The notes beneath the pieces are model-generated. The model ran no database searches and was not told where the DNA came from. It saw nothing but the letters and a program-made list of their open reading frames with translations. From the NCBI RefSeq assembly GCF_009905375.1, contig NC_133650.1, forward strand, positions 295,072,270 through 295,136,269: a DNA stretch of 64,000 nucleotides. The letters are read 5' to 3'. Numbering within the stretch: position 1 is the stretch's first letter; every line of letters begins with the position of its first letter. Source of the stretch: Apium graveolens. Lineage: Eukaryota > Streptophyta > Magnoliopsida > Apiales > Apiaceae. A program made the position numbers and the translations under genes. Shown here piece by piece: positions 36,620 through 47,800 of the stretch.

Positions 36620-36912
36620 TGACACAAGTTGTTCCCGGACCTTCCTGTGCTGTTGTTCTCCTGGAAAATGCATCATGAGCCTCAAATGGAGTGCGTGTTC
36701 GATGAAGGTGCACATGGTTTGGACAATGATGTTATAGCAAAAGGGATTTCTAGTTCTTTCCGTAACACGCCTTATCTTGTTAAATCTTCTGGCAGCTTGA
36801 TTACTTCTGATGATGATAATGGCTACTATTATTCTGATGTTAATAACTATGACACTGTTGTGAAATCTGATGCACCTGAGGATGAGGAGTGGATCGATTG
36901 TTGCGCTTAAGA
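36620..36912 (+). CDS. Possible terminal exon of an unrecognised gene
   Basis: An open frame follows a TTTTTTCAAAGTTTTGCAG acceptor-like site. It runs to a TAA at 36910-36912, with an acidic end (SDAPEDEEWIDCCA). A polyadenylation signal AATAAA follows at 37021. The composition (mixed residues, Asp/Glu-rich tail) looks more like real coding sequence than the surrounding AT-rich DNA. The exact acceptor is uncertain, since a TGA in this frame lies right at 36620. A later AG at 36627-36628, or the in-frame ATG at 36668, would avoid it. I do not recognise the protein and found no upstream exon, so it may be a gene remnant. Confidence 0.35.
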
Positions 36913-37020
36913 TTTGTCTTGGAATCTGTAAACTGAAAGTTTTGTCTTGTGAGGCCGTCTGCATTTTAATGTTGTGATTTTCTTTAATTAGTCTATATTT
37001 ACAATAATGTGTAATAGTAC

Positions 37021-37026
37021 AATAAA
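37021..37026 (+). terminator. AATAAA polyadenylation signal
   Basis: Lies about 110 bp after the stop codon of the possible terminal exon, in an AT-rich 3'-UTR-like stretch. Confidence 0.4.
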
Positions 37027-37786
37027 GTATAAGACTAGGTGAATCATTTGCATTCATAAAATAATGGGCAAGTGTGAAATTGATCGGATCAGTGTCTGTT
37101 TGGTATCCTAAAGCCTATGTTCTGTATTATGTTCATCCTGTTTGTAATTTGCATTTTTTTGCCTTGAATGCCTTCTGTCTTTCAAGTTTCATCAAATTAC
37201 TATACAATTGGTTGCTAATGATAATTTCTTACTTGTGGCCCTCTATTTTTTTTTCATTTACTTTCGTGAGTCGTGAAACAGTGTATGATCTTATTGAGTT
37301 CTTTGATTTTGTTTTTTCACATTGTGACCAAAAGAAAAAGATTGAAAGGAAGTACGGATAACATATTTGATGATGGATGATAAAATAGATATAGTCTTAC
37401 TGTTCTGGGCTTTTTTTTTACCATGAACCCTCAATAACCTAAACTCAAGATCCCTTTATGAATCCTCAATTACCTTGACTCAAGATACCTTTTACTTTGC
37501 ATACCTTGGGGTTTAGATCTTATCTTGCATTAATTTTAATAAGACTGCAATTACGGGGCCTGACAAAATAAAATATTGTTATAGGTTTTTGCTTACATTT
37601 TATTAGCATCTGGTTATTATAGACATTCGCCAGCATTGCATGATTTCATGAATTGTGAGTTCCTTTGCTGCAGACCAAGTACTTCATATAAGCTATAGGT
37701 AATCATAGACCAAGAAGGCAATCCTTGTTTCTCTCTGTATATGAAATTATAAATAGTGTGAATGATGCTAGGACCACCGCCAACGT
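37027..37786. other. Intergenic, no supported gene
   Basis: AT-rich DNA with only short open frames. It includes a short direct duplication of a CCTCAATAACCT/CCTCAATTACCT-like block near 37428-37477. Confidence 0.5.
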
Positions 37787-37845
37787 CTATAGCAAGGAGG
37801 ATTGAGATGGGGATGTGAAGAGAGCAAGAATCTAGAGGAGGAATA
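37787..37845 (+). pseudogene. Host coding fragment left of the copia insertion (possible)
   Basis: After a CTATAG acceptor-like site, one frame stays open up to the insertion point and carries on in frame beyond the other end of the element (50999-51091). Residues here end ESKNLEEEY. It is short, so it may be chance; see the partner entry. Confidence 0.35.
37841..37845 (+). repeat. Target-site duplication GAATA (left)
   Basis: GAATA directly precedes the copia LTR and is repeated at 50999-51003. Confidence 0.95.
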
Positions 37846-39425
37846 TGAAAGTGTTTGTCCTAAATCCAATCATGTATGATGAGTTAGGAAGAACTTTCTT
37901 GTATTTCCTATTTGATTTCATTGATATTAATAAAAGACTTGTTATGTTTTTATTATGGGCTTTATCTATTTAAAGTGTTTTAAATAAGATGTTCCATAGT
38001 TTAGAGTAAAGCTTCTAGAATTATAATGAGATTATAATAGTGAGATATAGAAGATGATAACTCTAGACTTAAACAGTTCCTGATCATAGGATAACTAATC
38101 GGATTTTAGTGAATCCGCAAAAATTGGTACATACTATGCTTGCTCCCTTCAGGAGGATGTATGTTCTCATAGGCATTTATGTGGTGACACTATAGCTAGT
38201 ATGTAGGTGCTTATTAGGGAATAAGTTCATTGAACATGACTCGATAAGTTGAACAACTAATGGAGATTACTCACGTGTCAATAGTGGTTCACTAAGTGAT
38301 AGTTGTACAAGTGTCCTTAGACTTGAGATCATTAAAGTTATCTTGTATATGATGAACTGTGCTTTGGTTTAGTCCTTTGTCTCAGGGACATCCATTAGGT
38401 CTATTCTGGGCATAGGGATTTGTGTACAGAGATAGTTAACGTCAATAGAGGATCTACCCCTTCCAGTATAGGAAGAGAATATCCTATGTTATTCTTAGTA
38501 TGCGAATTCTGGAATCTCTGGCCAGAGTGTATTAAATTAGAAAGGAGTTTCTAATTTGCATTAATATGAACTTTGCATTATGAATAAGAAATCATATGAT
38601 TAAATTTGATAGGCCTGACACAAGATCCATGCCTTGTAATTAATCGGGATATTATAAGGGTAGAGGGAATTCATTGTACGGTAACTAGTCATTGACAGGT
38701 TCTTGGTATTCTAAGCAGTGAATTCATATTATCCGGATAGTCGCGATATGTTGAGAAGCATCACTCACGATGTAGAATAAATATAATTAATCAGTTAATT
38801 ATATTTAGTGAATTTTAGTATTCATATAAATAATTAATAAAAGTTTATTATTATTTATTTCTACTACCTGAATAATATTGAACCTACAGGGTCACACCAT
38901 AAAAGAATATTTTCTGTGATGAAATAATGAGAGAGAGAATTATTTTCTAAATAGTTTAGAAAAAGGAATAATGATTAAAATAGTTTTAATTATTATTAAA
39001 GTATTTTATAAAGATAAAATGTGGGGGTTAATATATATATATATAAAGATATATTTTATAACCCTAGGAGAGCCCTATAAATAGAATGAGATGGCTCATT
39101 CTATTTACACAATTTTGGTTTTGTGAAAACCCTAGCCTCCATCTTCTTCCCCCCACTCTTTCTCTCTCCCCCAAAAACTCCATTTTTATAAAAGCTCGGT
39201 TTTATAAAAAAGTTCATCGAAGAGGATCGTTCTTGGTGGATACCGGTAGAGTGCTTCATATACTGAGGAGCAACTACTAGCACTCCATTTTTATAAAGCT
39301 TCGATTCATAAGGTATGGTTACGATTTCTCAGTTTTTCTTTTTATACGTTTTTCTATATGTGCGATATATGATTTTTACGGAATAAATATTATATCACGC
39401 TTCCACTCATCCGTAAATTCCTTCA
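37846..39425 (+). repeat. 5' LTR of the copia element
   Basis: Begins TGAAAGTGTTTGTCC and ends AAATTCCTTCA, matching 49432-50998 throughout. It contains a TATA box and a hairpin just after it. Confidence 0.95.
39076..39104 (+). promoter_or_regulatory. TATA box with a perfect inverted repeat immediately downstream (5' LTR)
   Basis: TATAAATAG (39076-39084) fits the plant TATA consensus. Overlapping it, ATAGAATGAG (39081-39090) and CTCATTCTAT (39095-39104) form a perfect 10-bp inverted repeat with a four-base loop, in the interval between TATA and the expected start site. The 3' LTR keeps both (50657-50685) with a changed loop base. Confidence 0.7.
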
Positions 39426-39426
39426 T

Positions 39427-39438
39427 TAGCATCAGAGC
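39427..39438 (+). other. Degenerate primer-binding site of the copia element
   Basis: TAGCATCAGAGC corresponds to TGGTATCAGAGC (initiator-Met tRNA) with two changes, directly after the LTR. Confidence 0.8.
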
Positions 39439-40390
39439 TAGGTTTTGTATATAGAGATTTATATAAAAAAATTCAGATTTTTTAATGCATGTATGGATTT
39501 GTTATGATTTTTGCAAGTTTATTTGGATTTAATTATGAATTAATTCGAAATAATTTTTGCATGAGATTTTGACTACTGATCTGGGTTCTACAAGTGTTGT
39601 AGATCATCTAGGTATTTTTTTCATAATTTTGTGATGTGTAGATTATTTGTTATGAATTTTTTAAAATTATTTTAATTAAAATTCATGAAATAATTATGCT
39701 TGTGAATAATTATGATTAAAATTTGCACAAGGACCCATGGCTGATTTGATAATTTTCTGCTACTGCCTGATTTAAGAAATCATATTATTTTGATTTTTAT
39801 TAATTTATTAATTAAATGTTAATTAATTTATTAATAATAAAATTAAAATAATAAATTAATAAAGAGTTATTAAGCATGTTTTAATTATTTTAATTGATTT
39901 TAAATGCTATAATAAATCCATACATCATTATATCAATGTGTGACATGATATTACTTGCATGCTTACTTGTTTATTTATTTTTATATATGAGATATATGCC
40001 TATGTTTACCATGCGATGATAGATTTAGGTGAACTTAAATCAATATAAGGTGTGCTCTAGAAAATCTAGAATAGGAATCGTTTCTTTCCTTAACAATAAT
40101 ATTATGAATACAATCATGAGATTCTTGTGTTTATGAAACACGTAATTAAATATAAATTTTCAATTTTGAGAGAAAGGATGATTCTGTCAAAAGCAGATTT
40201 CGATCTGTAAGAAAGGGGTATTAAGTGACGCCTCTTGACAATGCTCCCCCCGATCTGGGAATCATCTGATTATCGATTATTGATTTGAAATATTTAATTT
40301 AAAAGGAGGAATCTCTTTATAATATGATTATAATTACAACATAATATAATCCCTCTATAATTAAATAATATCAAGTAGTAATTGGCCAAT
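39439..40390 (+). other. Copia leader, AT-rich part
   Basis: Untranslated sequence between the primer-binding site and the hairpin array. Very AT-rich, no gene seen. Confidence 0.7.
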
Positions 40391-40774
40391 GACACAACGA
40401 GCTTGTGTCGTTCATAGCCTTCCAACATGGTAGAAAGTAGTTCTTATTTTTAAATCATTGTCGTTTCGTGCTACAGCCGAGGGCTTTGATTTCGAAATAA
40501 GAACTACTTGTCTATTACATAGAGATGTGTACATTGAATTAGAATCTAAAGGTCGTTACGTGCTGCAGCCGTGGGCCGTTGGAGACTGATTCAATTTTGC
40601 AAAATATTGGGTTAGACTTGACTTAGAATATTGAGTCTGTCGTGCTACAGTCGTGACTCAATTATTCAAGAGGCTAAAGTTTTATTAGGGAATAACATAA
40701 GATGTAAATGACAAGAGGTTTCTGCCTATTGAACATCACATGACGTTTCGTGCTACATCCGAGGTTGTGTGATG
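40391..40774 (+). promoter_or_regulatory. Array of stem-loops in the copia leader RNA
   Basis: One simple hairpin (GACACAA, loop CGAGC, TTGTGTC at 40391-40409) is followed by four larger ones. Stem arms: 40435-40457 with 40487-40509; 40533-40547 with 40583-40595; 40626-40636 with 40656-40667; 40734-40744 with 40764-40774. The four stems have unrelated sequences, yet each encloses nearly the same loop: CGTGCTACAGCCGAGGG, CGTGCTGCAGCCGTGGG, CGTGCTACAGTCGTG, CGTGCTACATCCGAG. The first stem pairs 21 of 23 positions plus one wobble. The array lies about 190 bp before the gag start codon. Its function is unknown; RNA packaging, dimerisation or translation control are candidates. Confidence 0.8.
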
Positions 40775-41140
40775 TAATGTAGGATCTCTATTCTCACTAG
40801 CATTATGAATGCTTAATTTTTCACTTAAGGGGGTTGTATAAACTAGATAAACTAGTGGGAGCCACTTATGAATAAATACCCGATTCATATAGTGTTTTGA
40901 AATGAAATTGAATATTTTCTAAGTGTTGTTATGTGTTCATCATTTACAGATTTACTATATACGTTATGTCTTCTGCACTATCACTCCGGAGTATACTAGA
41001 TGCTCACAAGTTGACTGGTCCTAATTTTGCTGACAGGCTTCGAAACTTGAGAATTGTTCTCAGGGTTGAGAAGCTGGAATATGTGCTTGACTCACCTAAG
41101 CCTGCTGAACCTGCTGACGATGCACATAATGATGAACATG

Positions 41141-41145
41141 TTGTG
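41141..41145 (+). repeat. Target-site duplication TTGTG (left of solo LTR)
   Basis: Repeated exactly at 45667-45671. Confidence 0.95.
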
Positions 41146-43256
41146 TGTAATAACCCCAATTTTTGAAACCCTTATGAATAGTGTTTTTGCTGAATGAGAA
41201 AACTTTTCATGCCACACTATGTAGGGGTTCTGTTATGGATATTCTGAGATTTTATTAGTACTCTATATGGTATATAAGTGTATGTAAAGATCGTCAGAAT
41301 CCAATTCCGAACACTTTGATTTTTCCCGAAAATCTACCAGATACATAAAGAATTGAGTATAAGGTAACAGAATAGAAAGGATTTAAATTCAAGGATTATA
41401 AGAGAGGATCATGAAAGGAATATAATGTATTGAGAAAGGTTAAAGAAACCTAAGTAATAAGATCCCGGGTATGATCCCTCAAACGATAAACGAAAACGAA
41501 AGTTAAGCGAACCGTATAACAGATCAGCGGTCATTAGGCAAGCAATTAGGAGTTAATCAAGGAGGTTAGGGATGATGATGTCATCAAACCAACAAGGTGT
41601 GGACAAGTGGAAGCATTATGACATGTGCAAGATGACATAAGCATGACAAGGGGTTTTGTTTTGTTGGTTGATTTTGGGCCATGTAAACTTTACCATGGTA
41701 AAAAGCTAAAACATTTTCCAAGGCCAAAAAGGAGAAGCAACCAAGCAAATATCATAAAACACAAAAATTAGAAGTTGACTTTCCCATTTCAAGAAGAAAG
41801 CTCTCGGCTAAAACAAACCCAGCAACTTCAAACTGCCATATCTCCTTCAATACTCACTCAAATGTTGTGTTCTATAGCTCGTTGGCAAGGTATTGAGATG
41901 TCCTACAACTCTTCTTCACAAGTCTCTTCCAAATAAGCATGGTAAGACCCTCATTTATACAGTTCTTTAAATCGAACTTTTAGAAACTTCAAAGCCTAAC
42001 TTTGTGTTTTTGATTTCTTTGGAAAGATCAAGCTTGTAGGAGGCTCCCTAAGGCTTCCTAGCAACTTAACACCTCCCAAGAAAGGTATAAATCTTCACAC
42101 CCTTTAGTAATAAGTTTGAATGTTGAAGTTTGGAGATGGTTTGGATGGATGAGTAGTAATTTGAATGATAAGCATGATTCGAGCTTAATTGTTAAGTAGT
42201 TTAGTTGAATTTGGAGATGTTATCATATATATGATTGGATTGAGATCCTTGAGCTTATTATGACTGAAATCAGTAGCATTGATGTGTATCTTGAGTTGTT
42301 GATTGGTAGTTGGATTGATATGATTTGGAATGATAAAAATTTGGGAAATCGCGTAAACATAGCCGTCGTAATGTCCGATTTACTTTAGACTACTTTTATT
42401 CATAACATTAGGACCCGAGAACTCCCTGCTAGGTTTTGACCATTACCATGTTTAGATAGTTCATGTTACGAGCTTCGTTTTTATATGTAGTTCGTTTGAT
42501 TCCGATGTATGGTCTAGGAGAAACGACCGTTTTAAGTAACGGCGTTTCGCGACCGAACCATTACCCCTCGACTTACTTTGAAACCTTGGTTAAGGACCTT
42601 AAAAGGTTAATTAGTGTATAAAACAATTATGTTAAGTGTGTTAGGCAGTTGGTAAGACACTCGCGAAGGAATCGCCTTAAAACTCGTAATGGTTAAATTA
42701 TTAAAAATGGTGGAGCCGAGGGTACTCGAGTGACTTAAGAGAATCAGTAAGCGCAAAGCAAGCGTTAGAGTCTAAGTTGGTTAAAGTATAGATTTACAAG
42801 TGACTTTGGTTTAATTCCAACTTACTTGTTGTTTATAGGTTACCAGACTCGTCCCGAGCCATTTGTAACCCCCAGTCGCTCAGGCAAGTTTTCTATCCGT
42901 TATACTGTTGTTGTGATGTATACACTTGTATATGCATTATCTTGTAATAGATGCATGACGGTTATATTAGCAAATTCTTGCGATATATTATAGCATGTGA
43001 TATGGTACATATGCATGCCTGTTTCGTATTCTTGCCATATATATCTGTTGGTTCAGTTGATAATACCTATGCTAGAGAATAACGGTAAATTGCATATACC
43101 CTTAGTATAGGGACCCAAAAGTGAAAACATTTTCTAAAACCGGGAGTCGAGGATCCCGAGTAGATTTTATATATATATATTTATATATATATATGGTTAT
43201 AATTTTCAAAACTATTAATCGAATAAGGTTTATTCGATAATTTTATTTTATTATTG

Positions 43257-43740
43257 AATATTATTTCGAATATTCATCCGATGACTTATGACTCCTTTAT
43301 TTTATTATTGCATATTATTTCGAATATTCATCCGAGGACTTATGACTCCTTTATTTTATTATTGAATATCATTTCGAATATTCATCCGAGGACTTATGAC
43401 TCCTTTATTTTATTATTGAATATTATTTCGAATATTCATCCGAGGACTTATGACTCCTTTATTTTATTATTGAATATTATTTCGAATATTCATCCGAGGA
43501 CTTATGACTCCTTTATTTTATTATTGAATATTATTTTGAATATTCATCTGAGGACTTATGACTCCTTTATTTTATTATTGAATATTATTTCGAATATTCA
43601 TCCGAGGACTTATGACTCCTTTATTTTATTATTGAATATTATTTCGAATATTCATTCGAGGGCTTATGACTCAGCTTAATTTACTTATTGAATATTATTT
43701 GAATATTCATTTGAGGATCTATGACTCCGATTATTTGCTG
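43257..43740 (+). repeat. 54-bp tandem repeat array, nine units
   Basis: Units of exactly 54 bp (GAATATTATTTCGAATATTC, ATCCGAGGACTTATGACTCC, TTTATTTTATTATT). Eight are close copies and the last is diverged. Because 54 is divisible by three, a chance frame of 141 codons stays open, reading a repeated NIISNIHPRTYDSFILLL. Confidence 0.95.
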
Positions 43741-45227
43741 AGATATATTCTTTATTTTATTAAAGAATAATGTTTCGATAATCAAACTTATTTTCGATTA
43801 TTCAAATAAAGATAGTACTTTTGTATAAGTATATCTTTGATTATTTAATTTTCATTCAAGTAAGAGTTTTAAAACTTCTACTTCAATTATTTTTATAAAG
43901 ATTATTCTTTATGGGAATATTATTTAAATAATAATATTCAGATATTTTCTAATATATTGGGACTGATTTATTTTACTAAATCAACATCACTCCGAACATT
44001 CTTAAAAATGTTTCGCGAGCCTTCAAAATGATTTTTAAAAGTTAGAGCGGATCCCAAAACTCATTTTTATATTTAAGATCCTCCTTTCGAATGGGATTTA
44101 AATACTCGCTCAAAACCTGAGGGACCCGGCTCTGTGGTGTGTTTTATATTCGCAACAAGGTTGCTGTTTTGATAAATGAATTGATTACTTACCCAACACT
44201 CGGGAAGTAAAATTCTTGGAACAAGTTAATCAATTAACAGGCATCGCCTGGGAAATATCGGTGAGTTTTCCTTTCCAACTAGATACGACTTCTTGGTGAA
44301 GCCGTATCAACAAGTTTCTACTTGGGGAAAGGGGGAACGAGCTTTATGTTTCAGAGTCATGGATTTCATCTGAACTAGGAGTGGCGTAAGTGGTCGAGTG
44401 GCGCCGGCCCAGCCTTATTATATTGGCCCAAATGGCCTGGAAGTTCCGCTAAGGCGGTCGATTCCTTAGGAGTTCAGTGTTCGGTTGACAAGTAAATCCG
44501 ACAGGTTCTCCTCTATATGTAGAAAATGGTGGGGTTGCACTAGTACGACTGATCATCGTAAGTGGTCTTCCTGGCGCGGCAAACTCCCGTAATGAGTTCA
44601 TCATCCAATTGGATATTTCTGCAACACTACCCAGAGCACTTCGATAGAAAGGCTACGGTTGGGCGATTGTTGAGTGTTGGCAGGGTCAAGTTTTCAAAAT
44701 GATGTTTGCATCAAATGAAGTATCTCATAACTTTATTTTATTTTGATGATTTTAAAGGTTGAATCTATTCAAGTATTATCTTGTAGTCTCATCTATGTGA
44801 TGAACTTTTGAACTAATTATAACTTGAACGGTGGTAGTTCAAGTAGTATTTGGAAAAGATATAAGTATATTGGAGTATCTTGTAACTTCATCTTTTAAAC
44901 TTATATCTAGTAAATGATTATCTTATGTATGACAAAGATTTTCAGAAAAACGTTGAGACAAGGTTAGATATATGAGATCACCTTGTAACGGTATTTTTAT
45001 ACAGTTATACACTGGAACTCTGTGTGTATTATGCATGGAAGAGGACTTCCAATATTTTGAAAAGTATATATGTATATATATATATATATTGAATATTTTG
45101 CGACTTCATCGCATTAAGATATCAACTTGGTTCATTTCTTTTGACCAAGACTTTCATGAGTACTATGAGAAGGCTCATATATTGTTAATCATTATACATA
45201 TTATTTTGGTGGGCTTGCTGCTCACCC

Positions 45228-45440
45228 TTGCTTTCTTCTTTCATCACACAATATCAGATAGACAAGATAACCAGGACAAAGCTTCCAATTCGCAAGCGAT
45301 TAGGAAATGTTCCGCAGTTTCCTATAGGCGTTGATGTCGCTGTAGCTGAGGTAGGAACTACCAATAGGCTAGGCTTTCAACTTTTGATGTACCAGACTTA
45401 TGTATCTTTATCAATTGTAATAATGGCAAAGAAAATGTAA
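45228..45440 (+). other. Conserved short frame near the solo LTR 3' end
   Basis: This is the counterpart of the short frame in copy 1 and copy 2. The KRLGNVPQFPIGVDVAVAEV stretch keeps the frame and residue character while many third bases differ. No consistent ATG is shared across copies, so translation is doubtful. Confidence 0.4.
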
Positions 45441-45666
45441 ATTTATTCAGAAAACCTTTTAAGGTGTATTAACAGATAATTGTGGAATAAAATGACTTGT
45501 GATTATTTTTGGGAATTCATCTCTGAGACTATAACTTGTGGTGTGTGTGTGTATATTATGGGGTCACAGTACAGAGTAGTTGATTGTTTAATAAGATTGA
45601 GTGTTATTTAGGGAAATGGAACTCGTGACAACCCGGATCCCCGACCCCGGATTTGGGGGTGTTACA

Positions 45667-45671
45667 TTGTG
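45667..45671 (+). repeat. Target-site duplication TTGTG (right of solo LTR)
   Basis: Second copy of the 5-bp duplication; gag resumes immediately after it. Confidence 0.95.
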
Positions 45672-46430
45672 TATCGTAAGTGGATAGATGATGCAAATGT
45701 TGCTCAATGTATCATGCTAGCTTCCATGAACATTGAGCTACAGAAGCAGCATGAGCATATGGATGCTCACACTACCCTTATGCATCTACAAGAGTTGTAT
45801 GATGTGGCAGGAAGGACAGCTCAATATGAGATATCGAAGGAGCTGTTCGGTTGTAGGATATCTGAGGGATCATCTGAGAATGACCATGTACTTAAGATGA
45901 TCAATTTGATTGAACGTCTTGGACAACTTGGTTTTGCCATGGATGGGGAGCTGAGCCAAGACTTGGTCTTGCAATCACTTCCGGGTTCGTTTTCGCAGTT
46001 TGTTGTGAACTTTCACATGAATAAGCTGGATGTCCGCCTGGCTGAACTCCACAACATGTTGAAGACTGCGGAATCGAATTTCTCCCCTAAGAAGAGTTAT
46101 GTTCTTCTAATTGGTGAAGGTTCCAATCCTAAGAAAAGGAAGAAGAACCCTTCCAAGAAGAAGAAAGTAGGTGAGAAAAAGCCTGTTCCACCAAAAGCTG
46201 AAGACCCCAAGAGCAAAGCTGTTTGCTTTCACTGTAACAAGGTGGGGCACTGGAAGAGGAACTGCAAGGTTTACCTTGCAGAATTGAAGAAGAAGAAGAA
46301 GAAGAAGGGTAGTGAGACTACCACTTCTGCTTTAGGTATGTTCATGATTGAAGTGAATATGTCATTAAATCAAATTTCTAGTTGGGTATTAGATACCGCC
46401 TGTGGTTCTCATATTTGCAATTTGTTGTAG

Positions 46431-47800
46431 GGACTAAGGAGAAGTAGGACTCTTGAGGAAGAGGAGGTGATTCTATGGATGGGAAATGGAGCAAGAGTTG
46501 CTGCTGAAGCTGTAGAATCATTTCATTTACATATGCCTACGGGCAAGACTATTGTTTTAAATAATTGTTATTTTGTTCCCTCGATTATGAGGAATATTAT
46601 TTCTATTCCCATGTTATACTTGGCTGGATTTTCGTTTGTTATTCAGAATAATAAATGTTCAATTCTTAGAGATAACGTTCTTTATGGAAGTGGTATTTTA
46701 AATAATGGTCTGTATGTATGTGACGTAGAGCATGATTTACTATAAATTGAACATACTAATAAAAGAAAAAGGGATGATGAAAATCTCACCTTTTTGTGGC
46801 ACTGCAGACTTGGTCACATTAGTGAAAATAGACTGCGGACATTGTATAAGGAAGGGTTACTTGACCCCTTTGATTTTGAATCATATCCTACATGCGAGTC
46901 TTGTCTATTGGGTAAAATGACCAAATCTCCATTTAGTGGACATGGAGAGAGGGCTGCAGATTTGCTAGGATTGGTACACACAGATGTATGTGGACTAATG
47001 TCTACGCAAGCCCTGGGTGGATTTTCATACTTCATTACTTTCATAGATGATAGATCTAGATTCAGATATGTGTATTTGATGAAACACAAGTCTGAAGCCT
47101 TTGAAAAGTTCAAAGAATATAAGTATGAAGTGGAGAAACAAACCAAACATAGTATTATAACTCTTCGATCAGATCGAGGTGGTGAATACTTGAATGGAGT
47201 GTTTCTAGATTATCTCAAAGAAAATGGTATAGTCTCCCAGTGGACTCCTCCATATACTCCACAGTTAAATGGGGTATCTGAAAGGAGAAATTGAACTTTG
47301 TTAGACATGGTTCGGTCCATGATGAGCTATGCGAATCTTCCAGTATTCCTGTGGGGTTATGCATTGGAAACCTCAGCATATTTACTGAATAAGGTGCCTT
47401 CCAAATCTGTTCCTCAAACTCCATATGAGATATGGAAAGAAAGGAAACCGAGTCTTAAATACGTTAAGATTTGGGGATGTCCAGCTTATGTCAAGAAAGT
47501 TGACCCAGATAAGCTGGAATCTCGATCCGTAAAATGTAGTTTTGTGGGATATCCTAAAGAGACTTTAGGGTATTACTTTTACACCGATCATAGGGTGTTT
47601 GTCTCCAGACATGCTACCTTCTTGAAAAAGCAGTTTATCCTTGAAGGAAATAGTGGGAGCAAAATTGAACTTGATGAAGTTCAAGAAGCACAAACTACTA
47701 CGAATCAAGTGGAAACACCTGTTCAGACTAAACAACCTTCTATGGAACAACCCATTCGTAGGTCAGAGAGAGTGTCTCGCCAACCTGAGAGGTATTATGG
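46431..47800 (+). pseudogene. Copia integrase region
   Basis: After the protease end comes the zinc-binding HCRLGH...CESCLLGK block (about 46799-46915). The core follows: VHTDVCG (first Asp, near 46976), FIDDRSR, SDRGGEY (near 47170) and a GVSERRN end carrying the Glu. Conserved WGYA and KVPSKS stretches follow. The frame is closed by a TAA at 46743-46745 and a TGA at 47292-47294, both in otherwise well-preserved sequence. The catalytic D-D-E residues themselves are all present. The enzyme would insert the element DNA into the genome. Confidence 0.9.

Larger units (their letters stand above)
41146..45666 (+). mobile_element. Solo LTR of the giant-LTR gypsy family
   Basis: Begins TGTAATAACCCC and ends GGGTGTTACA like the LTRs of copy 1, is 4521 bp long, and is flanked by TTGTG duplications with no internal domain. 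A full element must have inserted into copia gag and then lost its inside and one LTR by recombination between its LTRs. It belongs to a different LTR subtype from copy 1. It has nine tandem units at 43257-43740, and a different module at about 44205-44700 that is shared with copy 2. Confidence 0.95.
40966..46430 (+). pseudogene. Copia gag and protease, interrupted by a solo LTR
   Basis: Starts at ATG 40966 (MSSALSLRSILDAHKLTGPN), a typical copia gag beginning. Reading stops at 41145, where the gypsy solo LTR sits, and resumes in frame at 45672 (YRKWIDDANV). The Lys-rich tail holds the zinc knuckle CFHCNKVGHWKRNC (46224-46265). Protease begins WVLDTACGSHIC (46380-46415). The active-site triplet is D-T-A where the family has D-T-G, and a TAG at 46428-46430 ends the frame. 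Gag forms the particle and protease cuts the polyprotein. Confidence 0.9.

Noticed and set aside
36485..37057. A 190-codon minus-strand frame
   Set aside because: It runs opposite to the possible terminal exon and its 3' UTR, is AT-driven in its second half and has no recognisable motif.
40391..40774. CRISPR-like array of spaced repeats
   Set aside because: The spacing is uneven, the repeated part is a hairpin loop with variable stems, and the host is a plant; no cas genes. A leader RNA structure fits better.
43254..43679. A 141-codon open frame with an 18-residue repeat
   Set aside because: It is produced by the exact 54-bp period of the LTR tandem array; the matching arrays in other LTRs have 54-55-bp units and do not keep the frame.
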